Positions 1 to 7,814 of a DNA stretch of 64,000 nt are shown in pieces. Below the pieces are notes generated by a model. The model saw only the letters and a list, made by a program, of their open reading frames with translations. It was not told the origin of the DNA and ran no database searches. The stretch's first letter is position 1. The number at the start of each line of letters is the position of its first letter. Made by a program: the position numbers and the translations under genes. Source of the stretch: Bacillota bacterium (lineage in GTDB: Bacteria > Bacillota > Clostridia > Christensenellales > Aristaeellaceae); contig JAEZQK010000048.1 of NCBI GenBank assembly GCA_023413135.1, positions 1 through 64,000 on the forward strand. The letters run 5' to 3'.

Positions 1-366
1 CTCGTCATCAGCGGGCTCCTCGTCATCAGCGGACTCCTCGTCATCAGCGGGCTCCTCGTCATCAGCAGGCTCCTCGTCATCAGCGGGCTCCTCGTCATCG
101 CAGATCGTCTCGGCATCATCAACAGGAGCAGTGCCCTCGTCGCCTGTCACCTCGGTGTCTTCGACAGGAGCGGTGTCTTCGTCACTGATCGTCTCGGCGT
201 CATCAACAGGAGCAGTGTCCTCGTCGCCTGTCACCTCGGTGTCGTCGACAGGAGCGGTGTCCTCGTCGCCTGTCACCTCGGTATCGTCGACAGGAGCAGT
301 ATCTTCTTCACTGATCGTTTCGACGTCGTCAACAGGCGCGGTATCCTCGTCGCCTGTCACCTGTGC
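1..366 (-). repeat. Coding tandem repeats: 18-bp units then 42-bp units
   Basis: Bases 1-100 hold 18-bp units encoding EPADDE. Bases 115-366 hold six 42-bp units encoding two alternating 14-residue versions (VTGDEDTAPVDD and TISDEDTAPVDD cores). The periods are multiples of three and keep the frame, so this is protein repetition and a likely site of slippage or recombination length change. Confidence 0.9.
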
Positions 367-648
367 GTCGTCAACAGGAACAACATCTTCTTCATTTACC
401 GCTGTCCCGCCTTCAACAGCTGTACAATATTGGATATCTGTCGCAGGCAGGATGTGATAAACGGCATCATCAGGTTGTCCAGACTGGCTGTTGTACAAGG
501 AGTCCTTCTGTACGGATTCCTGCACGGCTGCACCGGGGATGCTGTCCGCTTTGGCCTCACAAGCAAAAGCGCCGGTGGGTATGACCAATGCGAGGGTTAA
601 AACAGTAACCACTGCGATCTTCATAAATTTCCCTTTTGGCTTTAACAT
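1..648 (-). CDS. Secreted acidic repeat protein (3' end beyond window)
   Basis: The gene starts at ATG 648 behind AAGGAGG and stays open to the window edge, giving 216 visible residues. Residues 1-30 form a signal peptide (MLKPKGKFMKIAVV, then a hydrophobic core and PTGAFA). A linker of about 65 residues with two cysteines follows. After it come six 14-residue units of the form TEVTGDEDTAPVDD / AETISDEDTAPVDD, and then 6-residue EPADDE units that continue out of the window. The repeat part is almost all Asp, Glu, Pro, Thr and Ala, so it should be highly negatively charged and disordered. That suggests a secreted or wall-associated spacer or cation-binding protein. No enzymatic domain is visible and the function is unknown. 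The C-terminus, including any anchor, cannot be seen. Confidence 0.8.
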   Translation of the reverse strand, partial: MLKPKGKFMKIAVVTVLTLALVIPTGAFACEAKADSIPGAAVQESVQKDSLYNSQSGQPDDAVYHILPATDIQYCTAVEGGTAVNEEDVVPVDDAQVTGDEDTAPVDDVETISEEDTAPVDDTEVTGDEDTAPVDDTEVTGDEDTAPVDDAETISDEDTAPVEDTEVTGDEGTAPVDDAETICDDEEPADDEEPADDEEPADDEESADDEEPADDE

Positions 649-785
649 GAATATATCCTCCTTGTTTGAGATTTTTAAGGAATCGTCACCTACTAATTTT
701 CCGAAGTTTAGCCTGCGTGTCTTTCAGCCCGGCATCATATAACCTCCTTTTTATGGGTTTGCGTCGTGTCCTCCTTTCAATGCCG

Positions 786-859
786 ATTATACTGCGGTAA
801 TATTAAGCGGCTTTTATCCAACCTTGAAAATAGGTTTTGAGAGTGTTAAAAGTTGTTAA
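786..859 (-). promoter_or_regulatory. Promoter with TTAACA direct repeats for the acidic repeat gene
   Basis: On the minus strand the -10 is TATAAT (786-791). There is no recognisable -35. Two TTAACA boxes lie 52 bp upstream (844-849 and 854-859), 10 bp apart, one helical turn. The layout matches the promoter at 1618-1691 base for base in spacing. This is the pattern expected of an activator of the PhoP/OmpR or LytTR kind. The rest of the gap between 649 and 977 holds only a leader and the terminator listed next. Confidence 0.6.
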
Positions 860-885
860 AAGCCGGCCGTCTCCGGCAGCCTGCA

Positions 886-936
886 TAAAAAAATACCAAC
901 GGTCCCAAGGCATTTCCGGCCCGGGACCGCTGGTAT
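886..936 (-). terminator. Rho-independent terminator of the lipoprotein gene
   Basis: ATACCA-CGGTCCC (893-906) pairs with GGGACCG-TGGTAT (923-936) with one internal mismatch. On the minus strand the stem is followed by a run of seven T. It lies about 40 bp past the stop of the lipoprotein gene and insulates the acidic repeat gene behind it. Confidence 0.8.
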
Positions 937-977
937 AGATTTTCATCCTAAGTTTTACCTGTCGCTTGAATATCAGC

Positions 978-1427
978 CTAACTGATCACGTTTATCACTG
1001 TCTTGTCAGCATCGTTATATTCAACGGTAATTTGAGAGCCTTCTTCAGAATAGCCGGCTAACTCAATTAAGAGCTCCTCGGAAGGTACAACCAGCACGAT
1101 TTCATAACCGTCTTCAGAAACAATGATGACATTTCCTGTCGTGACGTCTGCTTCCTTCACGGTTCCCGTGACCTGGGCTACAACATCAGGGTTCTCCGTC
1201 ACCTCGGCTTCTTCATTGACTTCGGGTACTTCAATGATTTCGGTTTCTTCAATGAATCCGCCATTGTCGTTTAATCCGGACTCTTCAATGATTTCGGTTT
1301 CTTCAATGAATCCGCCATCGTCGTTTAATCCGGACTCTCCTTCCGTAAGGGTATCGCAGCCGGCCAGCATAGTAATACAAGCCGCCAAAACGAAAATAAT
1401 CAAGTACCATTTGATTTTAGCTGTCAT
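978..1427 (-). CDS. Small acidic lipoprotein with internal duplication
   Basis: A 149-residue protein with a lipoprotein signal peptide: MTAKIKWY, a hydrophobic stretch, then the lipobox MLAGC with the lipidated Cys near residue 24. The mature part begins with two near-identical 18-residue units (ESGLNDxGGFIEETEIIE, residues 31-66). An acidic linker leads into a compact domain of about 70 residues, predicted mostly beta (VTGTVKEADVTTGNVIIVSE), which resembles small OB-like or DUF-type lipoprotein domains but is not a family I recognise. The start has AAGGAGG seven bases upstream and overlaps the stop of the small ORF before it (ATGA), so the two are probably coupled. It is likely tethered to the outer face of the membrane. 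Function unknown. Confidence 0.8.
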   Translation of the reverse strand: MTAKIKWYLIIFVLAACITMLAGCDTLTEGESGLNDDGGFIEETEIIEESGLNDNGGFIEETEIIEVPEVNEEAEVTENPDVVAQVTGTVKEADVTTGNVIIVSEDGYEIVLVVPSEELLIELAGYSEEGSQITVEYNDADKTVINVIS

Positions 1428-1593
1428 CTTATAATATCCTCCTTGCCGTTTTTTGATTGGGTTGCCGTGATTTGATACTCATTTCCGTTATTAAAATTGA
1501 CGACAAATCCTTCTTTGCCTGATTGCGCATCTCCAAAAGTCAATTCCTCTGTTAATAGGATTTTCAACAGACGAACTAAATGATTTCTGTCAT
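1424..1593 (-). CDS. Interrupted small ORF upstream of the lipoprotein (about 56 aa if frame restored)
   Basis: ATG 1593 has a perfect AAGGAGG site but reads only MTEII before TAG (1576-1578). One frame over, an open frame covers 1424-1579 without a stop and reads as normal protein (LVRLLKILLTEEL, then FGDAQSGKEGFVVNFNNGNE and YQITATQSK). It ends in TGA overlapping the ATG of the lipoprotein. A single -1 shift at the ATTTAG would join the two parts. The alternative start within the long frame, TTG 1567, has no ribosome binding site. This is either a recent frameshift, a sequence error, or a recoding or leader-peptide arrangement. No family recognised. Confidence 0.5.
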
Positions 1594-1617
1594 TTTACTA
1601 CCTCCTTACGTAACCCC

Positions 1618-1691
1618 ATTATAGACGAGTAATATGACCATGCCTTTTCTGGACTTTGAAAATGTTTTTTAAAAATGTTAAAAGATGTTAC
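1618..1691 (-). promoter_or_regulatory. Promoter with TTAACA direct repeats for the lipoprotein operon
   Basis: The -10 TATAAT (1618-1623) lies 52 bp below a TTAACA box (1676-1681). A second box, GTAACA, is 10 bp further (1686-1691). The sequences ATTTTCAA and ATATTAC also occupy the same positions as in the promoter at 786-859. The -35 is poor, as expected when an activator bound to the repeats recruits polymerase. Confidence 0.6.
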
Positions 1692-1806
1692 GAGCCGAGG
1701 CCAAACTATCTGCCAAGATCCCATTTTATAAATGGCAGTCCCAATTTTCGGCTCACCAAGGCAAATAGAGAGGCGCTATCCCTCTCTTTGCGGGACAACG
1801 CCTCTC
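1692..1806. other. Two nested inverted repeats after the PFOR gene
   Basis: GAGCCGA (1692-1698) pairs with TCGGCTC (1748-1754), enclosing CTGCCA/TGGCAG (1710-1715, 1733-1738). GAGAGGCG (1768-1775) pairs with CGCCTCTC (1799-1806), enclosing TCCC/GGGA. The second stem lies about 95 bp past the PFOR stop and may end its transcript, although there is no clear T run. A structured RNA is possible but unproven. Confidence 0.35.
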
Positions 1807-1900
1807 CTTGCTCTTCCGTATCGGTTTGGGGTATGGTTCAATAAGTGTCTCTATTAAACCGTACCCTTGGTCGGCTCCCCTAGATCATGATTGGACTGTC

Positions 1901-4900
1901 TTACTGAGCCATTTTCTTGTAGGTTTCCAAGCGCCGAGCGGCATCCTTCTCCGCATCGGAGAACAGCTTTTCGGCAGCTTCGGGGAACATCTTGGTAAGG
2001 GAGGTGTAGCGGGTCTCGCCCTTCAGGAAGTCCTGGTAGCTTTCGGTAGGATCCTTGCTGTCCAGGGTGAAGGGGTTCTTGCCCTGGTCGGCCAGATCGG
2101 GATTATACCTGTACAGCGGCCAGTAACCGGTGGCAACGGCCTTGCGGATTTCGGCCTGGGAGTAGGCCATGTTGATGCCGTGGTTAATGCAAGGTGAGTA
2201 GGCAATGATGAGAGAGGGGCCCTTGTAGGCTTCTGCCTCGGTCATGGCCTTTAAAAGCTGGGCGGGGTTGGCACTCATAGCGACGGCAGCCACATAGACG
2301 TAACCGTAGCTCATGGCCATCAGGCCTAGATCCTTTTTGCGGGTGCGCTTGCCTGCCGCGGCGAACTTCGCCACAGCGCCGGTGGGGCTGGACTTGGAGG
2401 CCTGGCCGCCGGTGTTGGAGTACACTTCAGTATCCAGAACCAGCACGTTCACATCCTGGCCCTGTGCCAGCACATGATCGAGTCCGCCGTAGCCGATGTC
2501 ATAGGCCCAGCCGTCGCCGCCGAAGACCCAGATGGACTTCTTGACCAGCTGGTCGGCATTTTTAATGACCTCATAAGCCAAGGTGCAAGCTTCGCAAGTG
2601 CAGACCTTGCCGTTTTTCAGCCACTCGGCCTCCCACTCGGTGCCGGTCAGGTCAACATCAACGCCATCCTTGCATGCGGCCAGAAGCTTTTCAGCGGCAG
2701 CCTTAGAGGCTTCGGCGTTATCCATGCCAGCCAGCCATTCTTTGCCGGCTTCCTTGATGGCGTCCTCGGTATACTCCACAGCGATCAGTTGGTCAACGAT
2801 TTGGGCCAGCTTTTCACGCCGCTGGGCGGTGGCCAGTTGGAAGCCGTAGCCGAACTCGGCATTGTCTTCGAACAGGCTGTTTGCCCAGGCAGGACCGTGA
2901 CCCTTATCGTTGACGGTGTAGGGGACGGTGGGGGCGGAGCCGCCGTAAATGGAGGAGCAGCCCGTGGCGTTGGCGATGATCATCCTGTCGCCAAAGAGCT
3001 GGGTGACCAACTTGATGTAAGGCGTTTCGCCGCAGCCAGCGCATGCGCCGGAGAACTCAAACAGGGGCTTCAAGGCCTGGCTGTTCTTGACTGTGGCCTT
3101 GTTGGTAACGGTGGTAACTTCGGGCACCTTCCGGGCAAACTCCCAAAGGGGTTCCTGTCCCCTGTGGTTTTCCAGGGGTTCCATTTCCAGCGCCTTGGTC
3201 TTGGCCGGGCAAACTTCGTAGCAGTTGCCGCAGCCCGTGCAATCCAGCGGGCTGATCTGGATGCGGTACTGCATCCCGGCAAATTCCTTGCCCGTGGCGG
3301 GCTTTGTAACAAAGCCTTCGGGAGCGTCCTTCATCATGGCTTCAGACACGTAGAAGGGCCGGATCACCGCATGAGGGCACACCAGAGAGCAGGTGTTGCA
3401 CTGGATGCAGTTTTCAGGGATCCACTTGGGAACCTTCACCGCGATGCCGCGCTTCTCATACTTGGTGGTGCCGGTGGGCACAACACCGGAGGGATCGAAC
3501 TTGGAAACGGGCAGCTTGTCGCCTTCCTGGGCCAGGATGGGGGCGATGAACTCATTGAAGTAATCGGTGGCTTCAACCTTGACAGCCTCTGCGCCGGTAG
3601 TGGCATTTGCCCAGGCTGCGGGCACGGGTACTTCCTTCAAGCCGGAGATGGCGATATCGATGGCGTCGTAGTTCTGCTGAACGACCTTGTCGCCCTTCTT
3701 GCCGTAGGTCTTTTTAGCATAGGCCTTCATGTACTTGTCGGCCTCTTCGTAGGGGATCACGTTGGCCAGCTTGAAGAATGCGGCCTGCATGATGGTATTG
3801 ATACGGCCACCCATGCCCACCTTGGAAGCCAGAGCAATGGCGTCCACAGTGTAGAAGCGGGCCTTTTTCTTGCTAAGGAGGCGCTTCATCTTGGCGGGGA
3901 GCTGGGTCTCCATCTCTTCGGGAGTCCAGGGGCTGTTCAAAAGGAACACGCCGCCCTCCTTCAGGGAGGAAACCATGTCGTACAGCACCACGTAAGCGGG
4001 GTTATGGCAGGCCACGAAGTCAGCCGCATCGATCAGATACGTGGACTGGATGGGCTTTTTGCCAAAGCGCAGGTGGCTGACGGTAAGGCCGCCGGACTTC
4101 TTGGAATCGTAGGCAAAGTAGCCCTGGGCATACATATCGGTGTGGTCGCCGAGGATCTTGATGGAATTCTTGTTGGCGCCAACGGTGCCGTCGGAGCCCA
4201 GACCGTAGAATTTGCAGCTGACGGTTCCCTCGGGAGCGGCGTTGATCTGCTCACCCAGCTTCAGGCTGGTGAAGGTTACGTCGTCTTCAATGCCTACTGT
4301 GAAGTGGTTCTTCATTTCGCCGGCCAGGTTGTCGTACACAGCCTTCACCATGGTGGGGGTGAATTCCTTGCTGCCAAGGCCGTAGCGGCCGCCCACGACA
4401 GCGATCTGCTTTCCGGCTTCGGCAAGCGCGGCGCGCACGTCGGCATACAGGGGCTCGCCCAGGCTGCCTGCTTCCTTGGTACGGTCCAGCACGGCGAGCT
4501 TCTTGCAGCTGGCGGGAATAGCGTCCACAAAACGGGTAAGGCAGAAGGGGCGGTAGAGGTGAACCTTGATCAGGCCCAGCTTTTCGCCCTGCTTGTTGAG
4601 CACGTTAATGGTCTCCTCAACAGTCTCGCATGCGGAGCCCATGGCCACGATGACACGGTCGGCATCGGCTGCGCCCACATACTGGAAGGGCTTGTAGCTG
4701 CGGCCGGTGAGCTTTTCCACGTCCTTCATGACTTCTTCCACGATGCCGGGCACAGCGGCGTAGAACTTGTTGGCCGCTTCGCGGTTCTGGAAGTAAATAT
4801 CCGGGTTCTGCGCGGTGCCGCCCTGATGCGGATGCTCGGGATTCAGGGCACGGGCGCGGAATTCGTCGATCTTTTTAAAGTCAACCAGCTTTTCGATTTC

Positions 4901-5464
4901 GCTGTATTCGATGCCGTCGATCTTTTGGATCTCATGGCTGGTACGGAAACCGTCAAAGAAATGGAGGAAGGGCACGCTGGCTTTCAGTGTGGCCAGATGG
5001 GCTACCAGCGCCATATCCATGGCTTCCTGCACGCTGTTGGAAGACAGCATGGCAAAGCCGGTCTGACGGCAGGCCATCACGTCCTGGTGGTCACCAAAGA
5101 TAGACAGCGCATGGGCGGCCAGAGCCCGGGCGCTCACGTGGAACACACAGGGCAGCAGTTCGCCTGCGATCTTGTACATGTTGGGGATCATCAAAAGCAG
5201 CCCCTGGCTGGCAGTAAAGGTGCTGGTCAAAGCGCCGGTGGCCAGCGATCCGTGCACGGCGCCCGCCGCGCCGGCTTCGCTTTGCATTTCCGCCACACGG
5301 ACGGTTTGCCCGAACAGATTCTTGCGCCCCTGGGCCGACCACTCATCCACTACTTCCGCCATATTGGAGGAAGGCGTGATGGGATAGATCGCCGCCACGT
5401 CGCTGAACGCATAAGCGACATGGCCGACGGCCGTATTGCCGTCAACAGTCATTTTGATAGCCAT
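1901..5464 (-). CDS. nifJ: Pyruvate:ferredoxin (flavodoxin) oxidoreductase
   Basis: A single 1187-residue chain of the usual full length. It converts pyruvate and CoA to acetyl-CoA and CO2 and passes electrons to ferredoxin or flavodoxin, the central step of pyruvate use in anaerobes. Domain order is standard: an N-terminal pyrimidine-binding domain with YPITPSS (about 26-32), a gamma/CoA domain, a two-cluster ferredoxin domain (CIQCNTCSLVCP from about 686 and CTGCGNCYEVCP from about 742), then the TPP domain with the Cys ligands of the proximal cluster (CAGCGE, about 808) and the TPP/Mg motif GGDGWAYDIGYGG (about 981) with NTGGQASK after it. ATG 5464 has AAGGAGG at good spacing. It is transcribed alone from a consensus promoter with a palindrome over the -35. 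The flavodoxin at 8317 could be an electron partner, which is an inference. Confidence 0.98.
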   Translation of the reverse strand: MAIKMTVDGNTAVGHVAYAFSDVAAIYPITPSSNMAEVVDEWSAQGRKNLFGQTVRVAEMQSEAGAAGAVHGSLATGALTSTFTASQGLLLMIPNMYKIAGELLPCVFHVSARALAAHALSIFGDHQDVMACRQTGFAMLSSNSVQEAMDMALVAHLATLKASVPFLHFFDGFRTSHEIQKIDGIEYSEIEKLVDFKKIDEFRARALNPEHPHQGGTAQNPDIYFQNREAANKFYAAVPGIVEEVMKDVEKLTGRSYKPFQYVGAADADRVIVAMGSACETVEETINVLNKQGEKLGLIKVHLYRPFCLTRFVDAIPASCKKLAVLDRTKEAGSLGEPLYADVRAALAEAGKQIAVVGGRYGLGSKEFTPTMVKAVYDNLAGEMKNHFTVGIEDDVTFTSLKLGEQINAAPEGTVSCKFYGLGSDGTVGANKNSIKILGDHTDMYAQGYFAYDSKKSGGLTVSHLRFGKKPIQSTYLIDAADFVACHNPAYVVLYDMVSSLKEGGVFLLNSPWTPEEMETQLPAKMKRLLSKKKARFYTVDAIALASKVGMGGRINTIMQAAFFKLANVIPYEEADKYMKAYAKKTYGKKGDKVVQQNYDAIDIAISGLKEVPVPAAWANATTGAEAVKVEATDYFNEFIAPILAQEGDKLPVSKFDPSGVVPTGTTKYEKRGIAVKVPKWIPENCIQCNTCSLVCPHAVIRPFYVSEAMMKDAPEGFVTKPATGKEFAGMQYRIQISPLDCTGCGNCYEVCPAKTKALEMEPLENHRGQEPLWEFARKVPEVTTVTNKATVKNSQALKPLFEFSGACAGCGETPYIKLVTQLFGDRMIIANATGCSSIYGGSAPTVPYTVNDKGHGPAWANSLFEDNAEFGYGFQLATAQRREKLAQIVDQLIAVEYTEDAIKEAGKEWLAGMDNAEASKAAAEKLLAACKDGVDVDLTGTEWEAEWLKNGKVCTCEACTLAYEVIKNADQLVKKSIWVFGGDGWAYDIGYGGLDHVLAQGQDVNVLVLDTEVYSNTGGQASKSSPTGAVAKFAAAGKRTRKKDLGLMAMSYGYVYVAAVAMSANPAQLLKAMTEAEAYKGPSLIIAYSPCINHGINMAYSQAEIRKAVATGYWPLYRYNPDLADQGKNPFTLDSKDPTESYQDFLKGETRYTSLTKMFPEAAEKLFSDAEKDAARRLETYKKMAQ

Positions 5465-5521
5465 GGATGAACCTCCTTGTTTCTGGTGCGCCGTTCATGC
5501 GGCATGTCCGCTAACATTGCT

Positions 5522-5560
5522 ATTATAAGGAGGGAACAAGTCAATGTCAATAAATTGACA
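5522..5560 (-). promoter_or_regulatory. PFOR promoter with palindromic operator
   Basis: Consensus sigma-A promoter on the minus strand: -35 TTGACA (5545-5550), 17 bp, -10 TATAAT (5522-5527). The -35 is one arm of a palindrome, TGTCAA-N4-TTGACA (5545-5560). Size, spacing and target gene resemble a site for the NADH/NAD sensor Rex, although the arms differ from the Rex consensus. A bound repressor would cover the -35. Confidence 0.7.
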
Positions 5561-5663
5561 GATTTCCGTGACGGTTGCAACAAAAAAAGTACAGCAGGCT
5601 CGGGGGTTATGCAGCCACGGCATTTGCGCGAAGACCAGTTTTCTTAAGATAACAAAAAATGGA

Positions 5664-5692
5664 TTGAATAAGGTATTGTTTCATGATATGAT
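5664..5692 (+). promoter_or_regulatory. Promoter of the SDR/coiled-coil gene
   Basis: TTGAAT (5664-5669), 17 bp, TATGAT (5687-5692), followed by an untranslated leader of about 80 bases before ATG 5780. Together with the divergent PFOR promoter this accounts for the 315-base gap at 5465-5779. Confidence 0.6.
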
Positions 5693-5779
5693 AAAAGTGC
5701 ATGTGTATAGCTATAAATTGGATATAGATATCCGGCTCTTTCCCGCCTCCCAGCATCGGAAGGAAGGATAGATTTACGA

Positions 5780-7732
5780 ATGAAGAATCTGCTGATCACA
5801 GGCAATGTATCGTCCCTTGCAGCACATTTATGCCAGCGTCTTTCCCGGCAGTATCATATGGTGGTTGCCGCTCACCAAACGTCGCCCATTGCCTTTGGCA
5901 AGGGGGTAGAGGTTCTTTTGCTGGCGGATCAAAAAACGCTGGAGCAGGTGTTTCAGGCACACTCCTTCCAGGCCATGGTTTTTTTGGCTACCCGGGGTGA
6001 GCAGCAAACCCGGGTTCCGGGAGAGACCGACCAGCTGGGCAACGCGCTGGCTCTGGCCAAGCGTCATGGGATTGACAAGGTATTATACCTTGCATCCGGG
6101 GAACTTAGCCGCCCAGCCGAAGCATTAAGCGAACGGGGCATGCTTTTGCAAGCCATGGAGCAGCTTTGCCTGGCTTACCGCAAACAGGGTATGGATGTCA
6201 CCATTGTGCGGCTTCCCTGCGTGTTTGGCCCCGGTGAAACGGATACACTGATCGGCCGGATGCTGATCGCCGCTGCCAGGGGTGAGACAGCGGCGCTTCC
6301 CTTTGCAAGAGATGCGCAGATGGATTTTATCTCTGCGGCGGAAGTGGCGCAGCTTGTATACAGGCTACTGGAAAGGGTCGGGCCGTCTGAAGAATTGCTT
6401 TTGGTGCGCGGGGCGGAAGTGCTGACCGTTCGGGAACTGACGGCGCTGTTTGGGCTGCTGGGGGCCAGCGTATCCCAGGGGACGGGGGAAACGGGCTATC
6501 CGCCCATGGAAGGAAGCGATTATCAGCGCAGCTATGGCTTTACGCCATCGGACCGGCTGAGCGTGGCGCTGGATAACCTGTATCTTGGCATAAAAACCTT
6601 ATTGGAAAAGCAGGATGGGCAAAGGAACAGGATACGGTCATACCTTCGCAGTCATTCGGCGCTTGTAAAGGGCGCTTCGCTGCTGTTAGGCTATGTCGCC
6701 ATGGAGGCGCTGCAGCTGCTGAAGGACGCGGGCCAGTTTCCAGCGGTGGATCTGCGTCTTTTATATGTGGTACTTATTGGTGCGGCCCACGGGCTTCAAA
6801 CAGGCCTGTTTGCCATTGTCTTTGCCAGCTTTTCCGCTGCAAGGGAGTATGGGGCCCAAGGCGCTGATATTCTTGCACTTTTGAATGACTGGAAGACATG
6901 GATACCCTTTGTTGTGCTGATCCTTGCCGGGATATTCACCGGTTATGCCCGTGATAAAGGCCGGAGGGAGGCACGTTTGGCCCAGGAAACCACGCGTACG
7001 CTGGAAAAGCGCTGCTCTTTTTTGCAGGACCTGTACAAGCAATCTCTCTTGTCCAAAGATGAACCTGTAAAGCAGGAGGGAGAAAAGCAGGAACGGCTGG
7101 AACTGCAGCTTGCCCAGTTGCGTCAGGGGCAGGAACGGCTGGAGCAGGAATGGCTGATGCTGCTCAAGCGTGAGCAGGCCCGTTGGGACAGCCTTAAGGC
7201 CGGTCAGGACGATATGGAGGAAGCGGCGCGTAAGGAAAGGCTTCGGGCGGAGGAAGCGTTAAGCTGGGAAAAAGCTCATGTGGAGCGGCAGGCACGCCTG
7301 AAACAAGCGCTGTTGGACAACGCCTTGCAGGAGGAAAAGGATAGGAAGGAGCAAGCGGCAGCTGTTAAGCTGCAGCCTTCCAAAGAGCCAATGAATGAGA
7401 TGGGTCTGCCGCAGCCATCCCAGCCCTTGGTCAAGCATCCGAACATGGAAGAGGATGACGACGGCCTGGTGCTTGATTTATCCGGGCGGTTTGAAGAGGA
7501 AGAACCCAAGGCGCAGGGCAGTCATGAGGCTGCCGGCGGTACCGATACTCCGGCAAAGAAGCCGGAACCGATCAAGCCAATCTGGGCGAATCCGTCTTTG
7601 GAAAAGGATAGGGTCATATTGGGCGGTTCTCCGCTTGGGAAGCTAACTCCGGCGGAGCGGCGAAGAATGCTGGAATCCATGCAGGTACGTTCCAAACGGA
7701 AACCTGCCGAAAAGCCGAAACGGCAAAGATGA
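5780..7732 (+). CDS. SDR-like / membrane / coiled-coil chimeric protein
   Basis: A 650-residue protein in three parts. Residues 1-270 look like an extended short-chain dehydrogenase/NAD-epimerase fold: MKNLLITG start, FLATRG at the strand-4 position, LPCVFGPGETD like the RPxxVYGPG motif. However, the nucleotide loop reads GNVSSLAAH and the catalytic YxxxK is not evident, so enzymatic activity is doubtful. Residues about 290-390 carry three or four membrane segments, then a basic YARDKGRRE turn. Residues about 395-530 are a long Glu/Gln/Lys/Arg-rich coiled coil, followed by an acidic, proline-rich tail ending in a basic stretch. A short membrane block followed by a coiled coil recalls the front part of PelD-like polysaccharide regulators, but the likeness is weak and no Pel genes are nearby. 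Probably an inner-membrane scaffold or sensor. Confidence 0.75.
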   Translation: MKNLLITGNVSSLAAHLCQRLSRQYHMVVAAHQTSPIAFGKGVEVLLLADQKTLEQVFQAHSFQAMVFLATRGEQQTRVPGETDQLGNALALAKRHGIDKVLYLASGELSRPAEALSERGMLLQAMEQLCLAYRKQGMDVTIVRLPCVFGPGETDTLIGRMLIAAARGETAALPFARDAQMDFISAAEVAQLVYRLLERVGPSEELLLVRGAEVLTVRELTALFGLLGASVSQGTGETGYPPMEGSDYQRSYGFTPSDRLSVALDNLYLGIKTLLEKQDGQRNRIRSYLRSHSALVKGASLLLGYVAMEALQLLKDAGQFPAVDLRLLYVVLIGAAHGLQTGLFAIVFASFSAAREYGAQGADILALLNDWKTWIPFVVLILAGIFTGYARDKGRREARLAQETTRTLEKRCSFLQDLYKQSLLSKDEPVKQEGEKQERLELQLAQLRQGQERLEQEWLMLLKREQARWDSLKAGQDDMEEAARKERLRAEEALSWEKAHVERQARLKQALLDNALQEEKDRKEQAAAVKLQPSKEPMNEMGLPQPSQPLVKHPNMEEDDDGLVLDLSGRFEEEEPKAQGSHEAAGGTDTPAKKPEPIKPIWANPSLEKDRVILGGSPLGKLTPAERRRMLESMQVRSKRKPAEKPKRQR

Positions 7733-7814
7733 CGGGCCTGGCGGCCAGCAATTGGTGAGGGAAGGCTGTCTGAGAGTGCAAGATTAGATTTCCATTAGTT
7801 TCATTGTGAATCTA

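Noticed and set aside
1..400. CRISPR-like array at the left end
   Set aside because: The repeats are direct, have no unique spacers, keep the reading frame and encode repeated peptides behind a signal peptide.
2474..5470. 998-codon open frame on the strand opposite to PFOR
   Set aside because: It is the mirror of a G+C-rich, codon-biased gene. The PFOR frame has all motifs and a strong start, while the opposite frame shows no domain, no ribosome binding site and a His/Gly/Val-rich composition typical of antisense frames.
5568..5771. 67-codon frame in the PFOR upstream gap
   Set aside because: It overlaps the promoter of the gene at 5780 and has no ribosome binding site or conserved pattern.
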